Below, piece by piece: positions 1 through 13,727 of a stretch of 22,057 nt of DNA (the stretch's first letter is position 1; each line of letters starts with the position of its first letter). A model generated the notes under the pieces. The model saw only the letters and a program-made list of their open reading frames with translations, had not been told where the DNA came from and searched no databases. Made by a program: the position numbers and the translations under genes. This DNA is from Multifurca ochricompacta. Taxonomy: Eukaryota; Basidiomycota; Agaricomycetes; Russulales; Russulaceae. The stretch is from contig WTXG01000447.1 in NCBI GenBank assembly GCA_022496185.1, positions 1 through 22,057 on the forward strand, given 5' to 3'.

Positions 1-244
1 GTTCCTGTAAAAACGTTCAGGGCTTGTGGAATTTAAAAAATCACTAGCAATGTTGCAGACGCACCTTCGTTTCTTCAGAGGGCATCGTTGGTAGCGTTTT
101 GGTTGGGTTGGTTGGTAGTTGATAGTTCAGTGGGAAGGCGTGGCCGGTACTTGCCGTTCGCATATATTATATTTATTTTTATTTTTTATTTCTAATTTCT
201 CGCGCTCGATACAATCATCTAATCTCACAGTTTAGAATCGCAAA
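1..244 (+). promoter_or_regulatory. Upstream region and 5' leader of the eIF3f gene
   Basis: No coding sequence is recognisable here. An AT-rich stretch (about 163-196, with TATATTATATTTATT) is followed by a leader with CT-rich and TCTAATCTC-type sequence running to an ATG in the context CAAAATGA at 245. The AT-rich stretch may be the core promoter, but no transcription start can be fixed. Confidence 0.35.
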
Positions 245-1417
245 ATGACATTGGGAGCTCCATCATCTGGAGTATGCTTGAATCTATCCTCTGGACCCGT
301 ATAGTAAGTACACTTCCTTCCATCTCACTCCTGAATCTTTCGCATCGTTTTGACGCAGAGTATCAGTCGGACTCCCTCTGTGACCATTCACCCGGCCGCA
401 CTCTTTTCCATCCTTGACCACTACCTCCGGCGCACGGATACCAACAGCGCGTTATTGGTACGCTCCTAGGTACACGCGGAGAGGGTGACGATGCCGTCTC
501 GGTTCGCGGCGCATTCGCAGTCCTGCACTCAGAGACAAGTGAGCAGGTCGCAGTTGACATGGACTATCACCGCGCGATGTTCGATCTCTCCCAGCGTGTC
601 AACCCGAAGGAGTCGATCGTCGGCTGGTACGCTCTTTCCTCCTTTTTCTCCGGATCTGGAAAGAGAGAATTGACTGTCTGATCTTGCGGCTTTGCTTCTT
701 TTCCTTACAGTACTCGACGGGATCAAATTTGAACACGTATTCGGCTTTGATTCAGAATTTATTCCCAGAGAGACCGCCCCGATCCTGCGATCCATATCGA
801 CTCAACACAGGTACCGAAGCTGGCGAAGAGGCAGGCGTCAAAGCATACATCAGGTATTCTCCTCTGGTATTACATCGTTAGTCCATCACCTCAGATAGCA
901 TAGCTCGCCCGTAGGGTCTTCCCCAAACCTGAAAATGCTGTCTTTGTCCCAATACCCGTCACGCTTCGCGTGAATGACGCTGAGAGAAGTGGCCCCACTC
1001 TTTCCTTCGCAGCTGTCGGCTGTTCTGTTAAAACTTCTTTCCGTGGTCTAGTACATCTTCTAGAAAACGCGCCTACATCGCCTGTGGCGAGCTCGCGCAG
1101 CTTGAAAGTACACTGAAAGACGTCCTTGACATGCTCGATCGCGTGCTTGCATACGCTCAAGAACAGCAGCCGGAAAAACCGGCAGATGCTGCGCTCGGGC
1201 GTTACCTCATGGACGCGTTAGGGGCCGGGACGGAGGAGCTAGGAAAAGGCACAAGCAGCCTCCAGGTGCGCCGTGTCATTTCAAACTTTAGCATAGGGAA
1301 ACTGAACTGGCGACCCCATTTTCGGAATAGGACACATTAATGATGTCCTACTTGGCGAACCTCGTACGCGCTCAGGCAGAGGTATCCGCGCGGTTAGCAC
1401 TTGTGACTGCGCCCTAG
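245..1417 (+). CDS. EIF3F: Eukaryotic translation initiation factor 3 subunit f (MPN-domain protein), frame-disrupted
   Basis: eIF3f is a non-catalytic MPN/Mov34 subunit of the eIF3 complex, which acts in cytoplasmic translation initiation. Recognisable pieces in order are SVTIHPAALFSILDHYLRR, GTLLGTRGEGDDAVSVRG, EQVAVDMDYHRAMFDLSQRV, an STGSNLNTYSALIQN segment, LNTGTEAGEEAGVKAYI, the ELAQLESTLKDVLDMLDRVL helix and the C-terminal SYLANLVRAQAEVSARL, ending at TAG 1415-1417. Introns inferred from GT/AG and phase are 304-360, 627-710, 854-903 and 1266-1330; the structure around 1000-1090 is unclear. The reading frame breaks near 440, at the exon edge near 626, between 750 and 800, and near 913 (GTAGGGTC, where one more G restores the frame). 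Length would be about 300 residues, normal for the family. Identity is secure; whether the gene is intact is not. Confidence 0.85.
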
Positions 1418-1575
1418 TAGACAATGCATGTTGTACGCGAAGAGCTTGCTGTATCTGTAGGGCGCATAAAACCATCGCATTTACTTGCAACGAAGGTGTC
1501 TTTGTGTAAAGCCTGCGGTATCGAAAAAAAAAAGAAATCCATACATTCTCGCTGTAATCTAACAACTACTGGGGT

Positions 1576-2760
1576 CTATATTACAATCATATTTTTCGTA
1601 AGGGCGATCTCCGCATTCATGATGCTGCTCGTTGCGGCGCCAATGTTGACGTTATTGGAGAGCACGACAAACTTGATGTCCAGCACTGGGCACTGGCGCA
1701 CGCGACCTACAGATACGCCTGCGCCTTGCTGAAAGGCACGGTCCAAGCGCGGCTGTGGGCGATCTGTGCACCCATATCGCATGGCGGGGTGCCGAAGGAC
1801 ACACTTCGGTGGTGTATGCGGCAAGCGCGTCGCGCACTTGCTGTGGGCTCGGCGCTGGACGATTGGTGAAGCGCACCGAAAACCGTCTCGGTGTGGCCCT
1901 CGATTACGGGCACACGTGTGCAGCTTGCGGAGATACGTATGGGGGAATCGGCGCGCAGGTCAAAGGCGAGGACTCCTGTATCTCCACTCGCTCCTTCTGC
2001 TACATCTTTGAGCCCGCCGAGGATTTTGAGAGTCTCCCACTCCAACTTTTCCTCTTCGCCTGCGAATAACGTTGTCGAAGATGTCAAGGGAGGCACGCCG
2101 GGGTACCCTGCGCCCGAGATGGCCTGGAGTGTTGTGATGATGCAAGATTCGATGGGGCCGAAGGCGCGTTCTAGCGCTGCGAGAGGTATCACGACGCCGG
2201 TAGTAGAAGCATTAGCGACGAAGCCTTTCTTAAGTGGAGGTGAATGGGACGCTCGCTGTTGCGGGATGATCTTTAGATGTGTTGGGTTCACAAGGGGCAC
2301 GATCAAGGGTACATCGGGATCCCTGCGATAGGAAGAGAAGCGAGCTCGGCCGCGCGAAAGGCGGCCTCTGTAAATGTGTGCGTGTGTGTGTGATTATATA
2401 TATATATGGCCTTAAAAGAAGAAAACACGATACGGTACGTGCCTATATCGCCCGCTACGTCCGCATCCAAACCTGAAAAGACTATGGCACAGTCTTGAAA
2501 GTGTTCTGGCTCGCACGGTTTTGATGATGAGTTCGCGCACACTGGAGGGTATGGGAGTTGTCTGCTTCCAGTTTGTGGCGAGAGCGTATTTCTTTCCCGC
2601 CGACCGCGCTGATGCGCCAAGAGCGTGAACAAGGAACCATGGATGATTTTCAGGAGGACGATGAAACGTTGCCCGACGGTGCCAGTCGCACCAAGTACAC
2701 CGACCCTGACTCTTTGTCCCCCAAGCCTTTTGAGATTGCTGAGATTGCTGGGTCGGACAT
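1576..2760 (-). CDS. HOM2: Aspartate-semialdehyde dehydrogenase (HOM2), disrupted
   Basis: The enzyme makes aspartate semialdehyde from aspartyl phosphate with NADPH, on the route to threonine, methionine and homoserine. Read from 2760 downwards: an MSDPAIS start, the nucleotide-binding motif [48 protein letters not shown] with [71 protein letters not shown], then [34 protein letters not shown] and [13 protein letters not shown], ending at 1576. One intron (2368-2442) best fits a GC-AG type. Frame breaks occur near 2712, 2650, 2510, 2088, 2060, 1880 and 1800. The segment that should carry the catalytic Cys reads [10 protein letters not shown], and the family's SNAKN stretch before YRRDP is replaced by 8 nt. 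The gene converges on eIF3f and diverges from EMC6. It is either a decayed copy or poor sequence. Confidence 0.88.
2376..2407. repeat. TG/TA dinucleotide microsatellite
   Basis: A run of TG units passes into TATATATATATA inside the HOM2 intron. In the direction of that gene it reads as a TA run followed by a CA run just before the splice acceptor. Likely length-variable between strains. Confidence 0.7.
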
Positions 2761-2939
2761 CGTCAAGTTAATCGATTCCCGAAGAATCGCCCGTGAGAAC
2801 ATTCAGTCAATACACCCCCGACCCGACCCCGACCTTGTCACTGACCAGCACGAGGGCTAACTTGGCTCTTCAACTTCACTCCTCTTCGACGTCTGCGGCC
2901 ATAAAACCAGAGACGACTTGAACGGACGAGGTGAAAACA
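2761..2939. promoter_or_regulatory. Short divergent promoter between HOM2 and EMC6
   Basis: Only 179 bp separate the inferred HOM2 start (minus strand) and the EMC6 start (plus strand), so both promoters must lie here or overlap the genes. The region has C-rich patches (ACCCCCGACCCGACCCCGAC, about 2813-2832). I see no clear TATA box and no Gcn4-type site. Confidence 0.5.
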
Positions 2940-3390
2940 ATGTCATCTCTCTCCCCAGACGAACAGCAGCAACAACTTTTCGGTCCTCATGTCCTCTTCA
3001 ATACCAATTCTATATACAACGTCAAGTTCATCTCTTCGTGCTTCACAGGCGCTGTCGCTGGCATCCTCGGCCTCGAGAATTGGCTTGGCTTCATCCTGTT
3101 CATCTTCGCCACCCTTTTTACTTCCGTGTTGCTCCACTTCTTCAACGTCAAAGCCAGTCCAAAAAAATATGTTCATGGTGGTTTCCTGGAAGTCCTGAGC
3201 CAGGACAAGAGAACACTTTCTCTTTCATCCTCGTGTGGACATTATTCTACGGTTCGTCTTTTCTATCACCCTACCAGTGGATTTGGAAAGCTGAAAGACG
3301 AGCATCAAATAGGTATCGTTCATGGTGTGTCCAAACTCTGTTTGTCTCTACGCGCGTTTACCCTTTCTTCCTCTTCCAGTATACGACTAG
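2940..3390 (+). CDS. EMC6: ER membrane protein complex subunit 6 (EMC6)
   Basis: EMC6 is a small multi-pass core subunit of the EMC insertase in the ER membrane. The ATG at 2940 opens MSSLSPDEQQQQLFGP, followed by VKFISSCFTGAVAGILGLE, a hydrophobic helix (GFILFIFATLFTSVLLHFF) and KKYVHGGF. After a one-base frame break near 3193-3200 comes ENTFSFILVWTLFYG, then the family's GIVHVYD-type end. Introns are 3252-3312 and 3325-3379; they leave a 12-nt middle exon (3313-3324) encoding most of GIVH. The last exon gives V-Y-D and the stop at 3388-3390. The total of about 110 residues matches the family. Apart from the single missing base, the gene looks complete. Confidence 0.88.
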
Positions 3391-4096
3391 TCACCTGTAT
3401 GCGAATTTTTGGGGCGATTTCAGTGGCTATCGTTTGCGCACTTGTTCGTCTTTCACATTCTGTGTATTAACGCCCAAGCCTCAATTCGATCTGGTTGCTC
3501 TACGTCACTCCCCATCCGCGAACTCTCAAGCGCCGCAACCAAATGTCGTTTAGTCTAATTTTCTACTTGGTGTGGCGTCGCCCATGTCTCGGAGAACCTT
3601 AAAATTATACGTCTTTTGATTCCCAATGGTGTATCGTTTCGATACAGCACTAACACTTTCCTTTATCCACCAACTCCTCCTGTACTACCGTACTGCCATC
3701 TCCCAGATCTTAGCAAGGGCAAGGGGAACCATCTCGTAGTAGATGTCCGTTCATTTTGTTGTGTTAGCCTGAACTAGCTGTCTTGGACTCTGTCATCTGG
3801 TCCACCTACTACTATCTATCCGCAATTTGTTCCGGGGTCTGAACATGTTCGTCCTTCATCCGAGCCCACTATGGCTTTACCAATGGGGATGGTAGTTAAA
3901 TCCGCTGTGGACTTGTGCTTTTGTTCTCAGCACGAGGCCGGTTAAATAACAAAGCTGGGATGGGATACTGGTAACGCATGACCTGCAAGCCAAGTTAGGC
4001 ATTCCTTGTATTATCCGGTACACGACTCCCCCTTATTACTCCTGACGTTCCCTTGATGTGTAGAGTCAGTTTCTCCTCCCCTTTTCTCTTTCCCCC
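3391..4096. other. Intergenic: EMC6 3' end and upstream region of the DUF6593-like gene
   Basis: No conserved coding sequence is visible in six frames, and no tRNA-like cloverleaf. The last 30 bases before the ATG at 4097 are a pyrimidine tract (CTCCCCTTTTCTCTTTCCCCC), as is common in front of fungal genes. Confidence 0.5.
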
Positions 4097-4872
4097 ATGG
4101 CAGCTTCGCAGTTGTATGTATTACTGCAGAAAGGTGAGGATCCATTTCACACACGGTTTGAGGATCTAGATGGTCACAGCGCATTTACAATGTAAGTCTA
4201 TCTCTATCTTCTCCACTTATCTGCGCTGGTATGCTAATCCTTCTTCTTTTCTCAGTCAAGAGGTACAGTGCCATCGCCTTACCATTTCCTCCATTAATAT
4301 ATAATTTCTCTTGGCCATATATGGTCAGGTGGATGGTATGCCGAACACACTCGTTCAACTTCGGCGTGAAGCACCTTGGACGCAGAAGCACCAAGGCGTC
4401 ATGGGTCCCGGAGCAGCCTTCTTTTACTTTGGCCCTGCGGGCGCACCAGGCTACCTCATTTATGGGAACGCACCTTCCCAACCCATGGCAACCACCTTGC
4501 GTCGCAAACGCTCCAGCGCGTAAGCTCGAATTCGAGTCCCGTCCAGGAAACAACGAATTATTCTCTGACCAGCCTGCACAGTTCGCAGTACTTTACGTCA
4601 CGGAACGGGCGACTCCTCAAATGGAAGCAACTTCCTAATAATAGGATGGAGGTATAGTCATATGTCATGACCCGAGTGTGTGGTGTGACACATAATTGTA
4701 TCACACAGTGCGTCGACGGGAAGCAAGTGCTCGCCATTTACGAAGCTGGGCAGGCCTCGCGTGATTACTCGGCTCTATTGACGGTCAGCCATGCGGGTTG
4801 GCAGTTGTGACTGAGATTCTCACCACGCTTTTGCTTTCTCAAATGGCAACCGTGCTGCAGTGGCAGAGTTAG
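4097..4872 (+). CDS. DUF6593-like small hypothetical protein
   Basis: Four exons are inferred: 4097-4191, a 7-nt exon 4256-4262, 4329-4651 and 4709-4872, with intron starts GTAAGT, GTACAG and GTATAG. The product of about 196 residues begins MAASQLYVLLQKGEDPFHTRF. The middle reads VDGMPNTLVQLRREAPWTQ and GPGAAFFYFGPAGAPGYL; the end has SSQYFTSRNGRLLKWKQLP, KQVLAIYEAGQASRDYSAL and a hydrophobic EILTTLLLSQMATVLQW-like tail. The pattern (ligand-like FTS..GR..KWK core, ALL..SHAGW..L, final hydrophobic helix) recalls the DUF6593 family, which is expanded in Agaricomycetes and has no known function; this was judged from memory. Frame breaks lie near 4505-4520 and 4804-4808. Function unknown. Confidence 0.6.
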
Positions 4873-5424
4873 GCCATGTTACTGACACCCTTTGTATCAA
4901 ATCAACCCGTTTGTTTGCTCTCCCAGCCACCTTACAATGCTTGTGTCGACTGTATCTTTAGCGGGTTCCTTCATCTTCACTCCTCTGTATTTCCTCTTTT
5001 TTTGTTCTTCTCGCCTAATTCGTACACGCATTTTTTGTTTTCTGATTCCAGGGTGCACAACAAAGGGAGCGTCGATTGCTTCCCCTGACAATTCTATGCA
5101 ATTTTACATCATGTTGCTGTAAAGGATATCGGTCTGATGATATTACAAAATATGTCACGTGCTCACCTGAACCCCGCACTTCTGACCTTGCTCTGCTTCC
5201 CTTCCCACCTTTACTGAGACGCCGGAGATCAGCAGAATACTGACTTGTTTTCATGTGCTTTTTTTATTGTATATAAACCCGTAGCATTCTTGCCTTTGCA
5301 AGCTCTTGTGATTGGTAAAAAACCTAGATATTGCATCTCGCGAGTTCTCTTCTCTTTTCTCTGTCTACCTCTTCCACTTGGCATGATACCCCTTGCACTT
5401 GCTCGCTAAACTACTTTGCCTGTC
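4873..5424. other. Intergenic region between convergent genes
   Basis: The 3' flanks of the DUF6593-like gene and of SPE3-LYS9 meet here. The DNA is T/C-rich (for example 4990-5050) with a TATTGTATATAAACCC element at 5267-5282. No conserved protein, tRNA or repeat is recognised. Confidence 0.45.
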
Positions 5425-8769
<3,345 letters not shown>

Positions 8770-9921
8770 ATGTCTGGACTGTTACCTCTGGATCCAGATT
8801 TTGTTGCGGATGTACTCTCAAAAGACCCATTTATAACCATAGATGGAGTTTTTAACGTCCGTGACCTCGGATTAATTCCTGCACAAGACGGCGAGCACGT
8901 CACTCGGTCCGGTTTCATGTATCGTAGTGGTGAACTGTCAGGTGTAACACAGAACGGTAAAAACCATTCGTTCTTTTTTTGGCCCTTAGCGTTTCTAGTG
9001 ACCCCGGGCTGGAGCAGGGGAAGAGCGGCTGCGGCCCTTGGCATCACTACTATTTTCGACCTTCGCTCAGACACGGAGATTGCCAAGTACAATGCAGCGA
9101 CTCCACAACTCACAGGAGTAACGATATTACATACCCCAGTGTTCGCGAAGGAGGACTACAGTCCGGAACGTATGGCACAGTGGGTCCTCGTGTTGATGCT
9201 CTTCCGCCATTCAGATCCATACGTATTCCACCCCGCAGACGCTTCCAACTCTACGCCAGCGGAAAAACAGAGGTATAGTCCTCCGTTAGGCATTATACTC
9301 TATACCTGTTCATCTTCGCAGGCGTTCATGCAGCTTTATTCCGAGATTCTCGATGCGGGCGGGCCCGCGTTCGGCGCTATTCTTCGCCACGTGCGGGACG
9401 CACCTAACGACTCATTTATCTTCCATTGCACTGGTGAGCCCCCCACTTGATGTAGCCATCTCTTGTTAGTTAAAAATCTCTCTTAGCGGGAAAGGATCGT
9501 ACCGGGATCGCAGCTGCCTTGCTCCTTCTCGTCGGTCTCTCCACAGACATTTCCCTCTGCTTTTTGCTGACCCTCTCCAGCTCGCTGGCGCTTCTCCAGA
9601 TGTCATCTCAACCGATTACGCTCTGACTCGCATCGGGCGCGAGCCAATGCGCCCTCTCATTTTGTCCCGTCTTGCACGGGAGCCCTTATTTGCGTCGGAT
9701 CCAACGGCTGCTCATAATATGTTGTCGTCCAGGTGCCAGTTATCCCACCCATCGATGACATTTTCGCTGATCGGCTGAGCAGGGAAGAGACGATGCATGC
9801 ATTTATACGAATGCTAAATGAGCGCTATGGCGGTGTGGAAGAGTATGCGCGACGCGTATGCGACCTCACTGATCAGGACATTGCCATTATCCGACGGAAT
9901 CTCGTCGCACCAAAGCCCTGA
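8770..9921 (+). CDS. Tyrosine-protein phosphatase, Y_phosphatase3 family
   Basis: A CX5R phosphatase of the family that includes bacterial tyrosine/serine phosphatases and fungal homologues; substrate unknown. Seven exons of about 276 codons: 8770-8956, 9018-9179, 9239-9272, 9322-9433, 9487-9530, 9581-9732 and 9783-9921. The start reads MSGLLPLDPDFVADVL, then the family's FNVRDLG and GFMYRSGELSG, LGITTIFDLRSDTEI, the segment LYSEILDAGGPAFGAI, and a catalytic loop HCTAGKDRTG formed across intron 9434-9486 (Cys nucleophile, Arg binding phosphate). The later part has DYALTRIGREPMRPLI and ERYGGVEEYAR. One base appears to be missing near 9018-9025, where exon 2 begins. The Met at 8770 lies upstream of all conserved motifs. 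Probably cytosolic; no signal peptide or membrane helix. Confidence 0.85.
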
Positions 9922-10115
9922 TGCTGATTCGGGGTTTCTGCGCATCCATCATCGAAACCGCTCCTGCATTATAGTTGTAATTAACACATAGAAAGTTCCG
10001 ACGCAATTAATTGGCTTGTAAGATACACAGCATGCGAATACGAAGTACGTAGGTAAAAACGAATTGAAAGCAAAGGGAAAGCATAACACACTGTCCGTCC
10101 TATCATGATCACATG

Positions 10116-13100
10116 TCATGCTTTCCGCACAAGGCTTAGCCCCCGCTTTGGCCGCGCACCCAGGACTTGGCCCTGCGCAGTCAAAGTCGTCGCCACGCCG
10201 CCCTGAACCCTCGCGCGGGGGTTAAGTGGGCTCAACGCGCCGGGACGTCCATTGCTGGCAGTACTACTACTCAACGACGAGGGACCGGTGGACCGGGAAC
10301 CTCCCCAAGTCCCGTGACGCGCCGTCGCGGGCAGGGCGCTCTGGAAGTGCGGAACTCGGAGTGTGGCACTGATGTCTGGTGCGCTGCCTAGGGCGGCGCG
10401 ACGTGCGCGTTCGTGCCGTGTCTGCACAACGCGGAAGTGTGCGAGAAGTTCGGGCCACTTAATTTCGTCACTGCAAGCTTTGAACGTGTCGCCACAGTTG
10501 CAACAGTACTCCTGCAAGAGTGTCAGCGTGGGAATTCTACACAGTAAAAAATAATGCGGGCAGACGGTTTGGGTGCTATATGCAGGAACCCGGCGGAGTT
10601 CACAGCGTTCAGTCGGTTTCGTAGGGAGATGAAGGCAGAGCTTTGTGGTAGGAGCATGAGAAGGCCATACAAACATTTGAACAAGTACGGGTATCGATCA
10701 GGTTCTAGAAGCTGCAAGCGAATGTCTAGAACACTTTGCATATGAGCATGAGTAGGGCTTCTAGTAATTGTTACTGCGCGCACAAGTGAAGACAGGAGAC
10801 TCGATGAGCTGAACTAGTTTGTCAATTTGAACTAGGATTTGGACGGTCATTTCAAGGTCGGCGCTGCAAGATCGAGTCAGCCTTATTTACGCGGGAATTA
10901 AGGAGGGTGAAAACGCGCAATATGCCAAGAAGGTTGGACGCATGCTCATATGCCTGAGCTAGGAGGCAGAGCGAAAATACGGCGACGGCATTATGACACC
11001 ACGATCGATATAATGTCACAAAAAGTGCTTGGCCATCTTGCTACAGGTAAAACATGAGCGATCGCCAAAGAAGAGAAGTCGAACACACCCGTGTCTCGAG
11101 ACTCTTTAGCCGTCTGCGGAAGTCGGCAAGCTCAGGCGATGTGATGAGAATTGTGGAGAGTTTCTGCACGATACACTGCGCAAGTCAAGGTCCTAGCAAA
11201 TTTTGAGTAAATCCGAGGGTGGCAGCAGGACCCACATTCCACACCTCTTCCTTTTCGAGAATTTCGGCGAATGCCTTGTAAATGCGTTCCGTACTGAGGT
11301 TGAGGCACAATTGTCTAATAATGAGACTTCCGCGTGTATCGAGCAGCCTTCTATCCGTGCTGAAAAGATCCAGCAAGTTGATCATAAATGCCTTAAATAC
11401 TATCATCCGAGGCGGAGGAAATCTGCGCGAGTAGTTGCAAATCATGTTTGATGACCTCCTCTGAGGTGTCAGACAACGTCTTAAGCAATGCAGGGAACGT
11501 TCCGTCATCCATGGCAAGAATCTGGGCCGCATAAGTAAAAAAAAGGGCCCCGAGGAAACCAGAGTAGCGCGCACCTTCTTCGGTGCCTTCTGATGCAGCA
11601 TGATAAGCCATTTAAGTGCGGCGACACGAGTTTCCTCGTGCTCGCTCAAGAATTGTATTGTCAGGGCGTTCACGGTGCTCTGATAGTCAAACGTATCTGC
11701 AGATACTTCATGCTCCGGCACAGATGCAGGGCCTGCCACGCTCCCCAGCGATTGAGGAGAGGGTGGCCGCGGCGTCGGCGAACGTGCGGGCAGCTGGCTA
11801 TCCAGTGGTGCCAGGAGGCGCGGCGGCTGAGTGCCGTCTGCCTGCGCCTGTAAACTTGCACGCTTCTGGATAGCAATGTTACTTGGAGTCGGTGTGGCCG
11901 TGGAATCTGTCAGCGATTCAACTGAGCCCGACTCGCGCGAGGCTGGTATTTGCGTATTCTGGCGAGACGGCGGAGGGGACGCCGGGACAAGGGAAGGAGA
12001 AGCGGATGGGCCACGAGCGACTACAGGGGCGGTTCGCTCGCTTGGTAATGTGCTTTGGCGGGATGGTGGTTCGGAAGGGGATGGTAGCGATTGAATCACG
12101 CTGAGAAGGAGTTTGTTTGTGCGATTGGCGGAGGATTGAATCATGGGTACGTGGTGTGCAAGGTTGGGGAGAATGGCTGGGATGAGACGTGGGGTGAATG
12201 GCACCATGACCTCTTGAGTAAATGTCAGGAGTTCTGCAAGCCAAAGGAGCGCGGTCGACTGTTGTATTTCGTCATCTAAAGAGATTTAGTCGCTCGAGTA
12301 ATGTAATGAGTTGCCACGCTCACGTTGTGCGTCAAGCTGTTGGATCAAAATTTCGATAATTGCAGCGTAATCAATTCGAACACCTTGCCCCGGAACCCAG
12401 TCTGCATAAGATGAGCGGTCTGTCAGGGTGCAGGGCAGTGACGTACCTCCCACATCCCGTTCATTCACCTCCGACTCGACGTCCCCGTTTGGTTTTTCTC
12501 CTTCAGCTGGTGGCGCAAGGGTCGAGTCACCATTAAGGAAAGAGGCTCTCTCTGTTTCAGAGAGAGTAGCGATATCTGGTGAGCGCTCCTTAATCCGCTC
12601 GACATCCGTTCTGTTTTGCTCTTCTGGTTCTGATTCTCGAAGGCGTTGCTGCTCCTCGCGGTGCTTCCGTACAATCGTTACCTCGCGGATCTCACGCAGG
12701 AACTCGGCAAGCAGGTTTTCTGCTACAATACGGACATCTTCTGTTGGATCTGACAGATATTTTCTGGGCGGGAGGTAAGTTCCAAAAGGAGATATGATCT
12801 GAAGTAAACACTCACAGTAGCCCATCCAGAAGATGCGGAAGATATGTAATTAACTCGAGCTCCGGCACAGAATCAAGAACGGAGATCCATGAAACTAGAA
12901 AGGAACGCGTGAAAGGCGAAACTACATAAATGCGATCGGAGAGGAGGGGGATGAAACGAGAAAGAGAGAACGCTCGATGCGGCGCCGCGCTTGTGCCGTC
13001 GTCATCGAGGTGGGGGACAACAATTCCATTGTCATTGTCAGCGGCACGACGCTTTTCTGTCTCGGGGAAGTGAGGAACGTAGTAAGAAGCAGACTCTGCG

Positions 13101-13727
13101 ACGATATCTTTGAGTAAGCGGTCAAGGAGCTCTGCGCCATTTTTGACGGACAACTCTGGATCCGCGGCCAACTCGAGGCGAGTAAGCACAAATAAGGAGA
13201 AAGAGGAGGGTGCTACCCACTTTACTTAACGCATCGAATATGGGATTAAAGTAAACCAGAACCTCTCCCTTTGACACCTTGGCAACGTATACAGACACTC
13301 TGCTGCGAAATATCGTACGCGATTCTCGGGATCGGAGAAACAGACAAGGAGGGCCTCGAGAAAACGCTCCATGTAAGGTGCTATGTCAACACCAAAGCAA
13401 TGGCGGTACCCGCGAGGCCAATAAGACCTCCATTGCGGACGTGGAGAGCATTGGTGATCTAGAGAACATGTCGATAAGTTGATCAACAATTTGGCCAATA
13501 CGTCGCTCGTCGCCTTGCTGATGACATTCACGGACAAGTCTGCATGAAAAATACGGATGTAAGGTTCGAACAGAAGAATATAATTGGGGTCTTGTCTGAC
13601 GTACTTCTCAGGTCGAGCGCGGCGGCTTTCTGCGCTCGTACATTTGTCACTAATTGCTTCGCTATTGTTGGATCTGCGTGCACCGTTGGTACAGCGTGCG
13701 CAGGAAAAAGAGGGAGCGCTAACCCAT
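10116..13727 (-). CDS. VAC14: VAC14, HEAT-repeat scaffold of the PI(3,5)P2 (Fab1/PIKfyve) complex
   Basis: Vac14 organises the Fab1 kinase and Fig4 phosphatase on vacuole/endosome membranes. About 978 codons in roughly 13 exons. The start is a 4-nt exon ATGG (13727-13724) spliced over 13674-13723 to [20 protein letters not shown]. Further segments are [98 protein letters not shown], a Ser/Pro-rich linker (about 12120-11720), [58 protein letters not shown] and [20 protein letters not shown]. The end is [20 protein letters not shown] plus a basic tail. Further introns: 13540-13604, 13172-13220, 12764-12815, 12402-12446, 12276-12323, 11522-11574, 11193-11244, 11041-11088, about 10864-10925, 10726-10783, 10471-10565. 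Frame breaks near 13604, 13452, 13393, 13288, 11400 and 11182. Confidence 0.9.

Noticed and set aside
361..380. Frameshift at the start of eIF3f exon 2
   Set aside because: Using the acceptor GCAGAG at 355-360 gives an open frame into SVTIHP, so no break is needed there.
2558..2860. 100-codon plus-strand ORF
   Set aside because: Antisense to the HOM2 N-terminus, whose Rossmann motif is clearly readable on the other strand.
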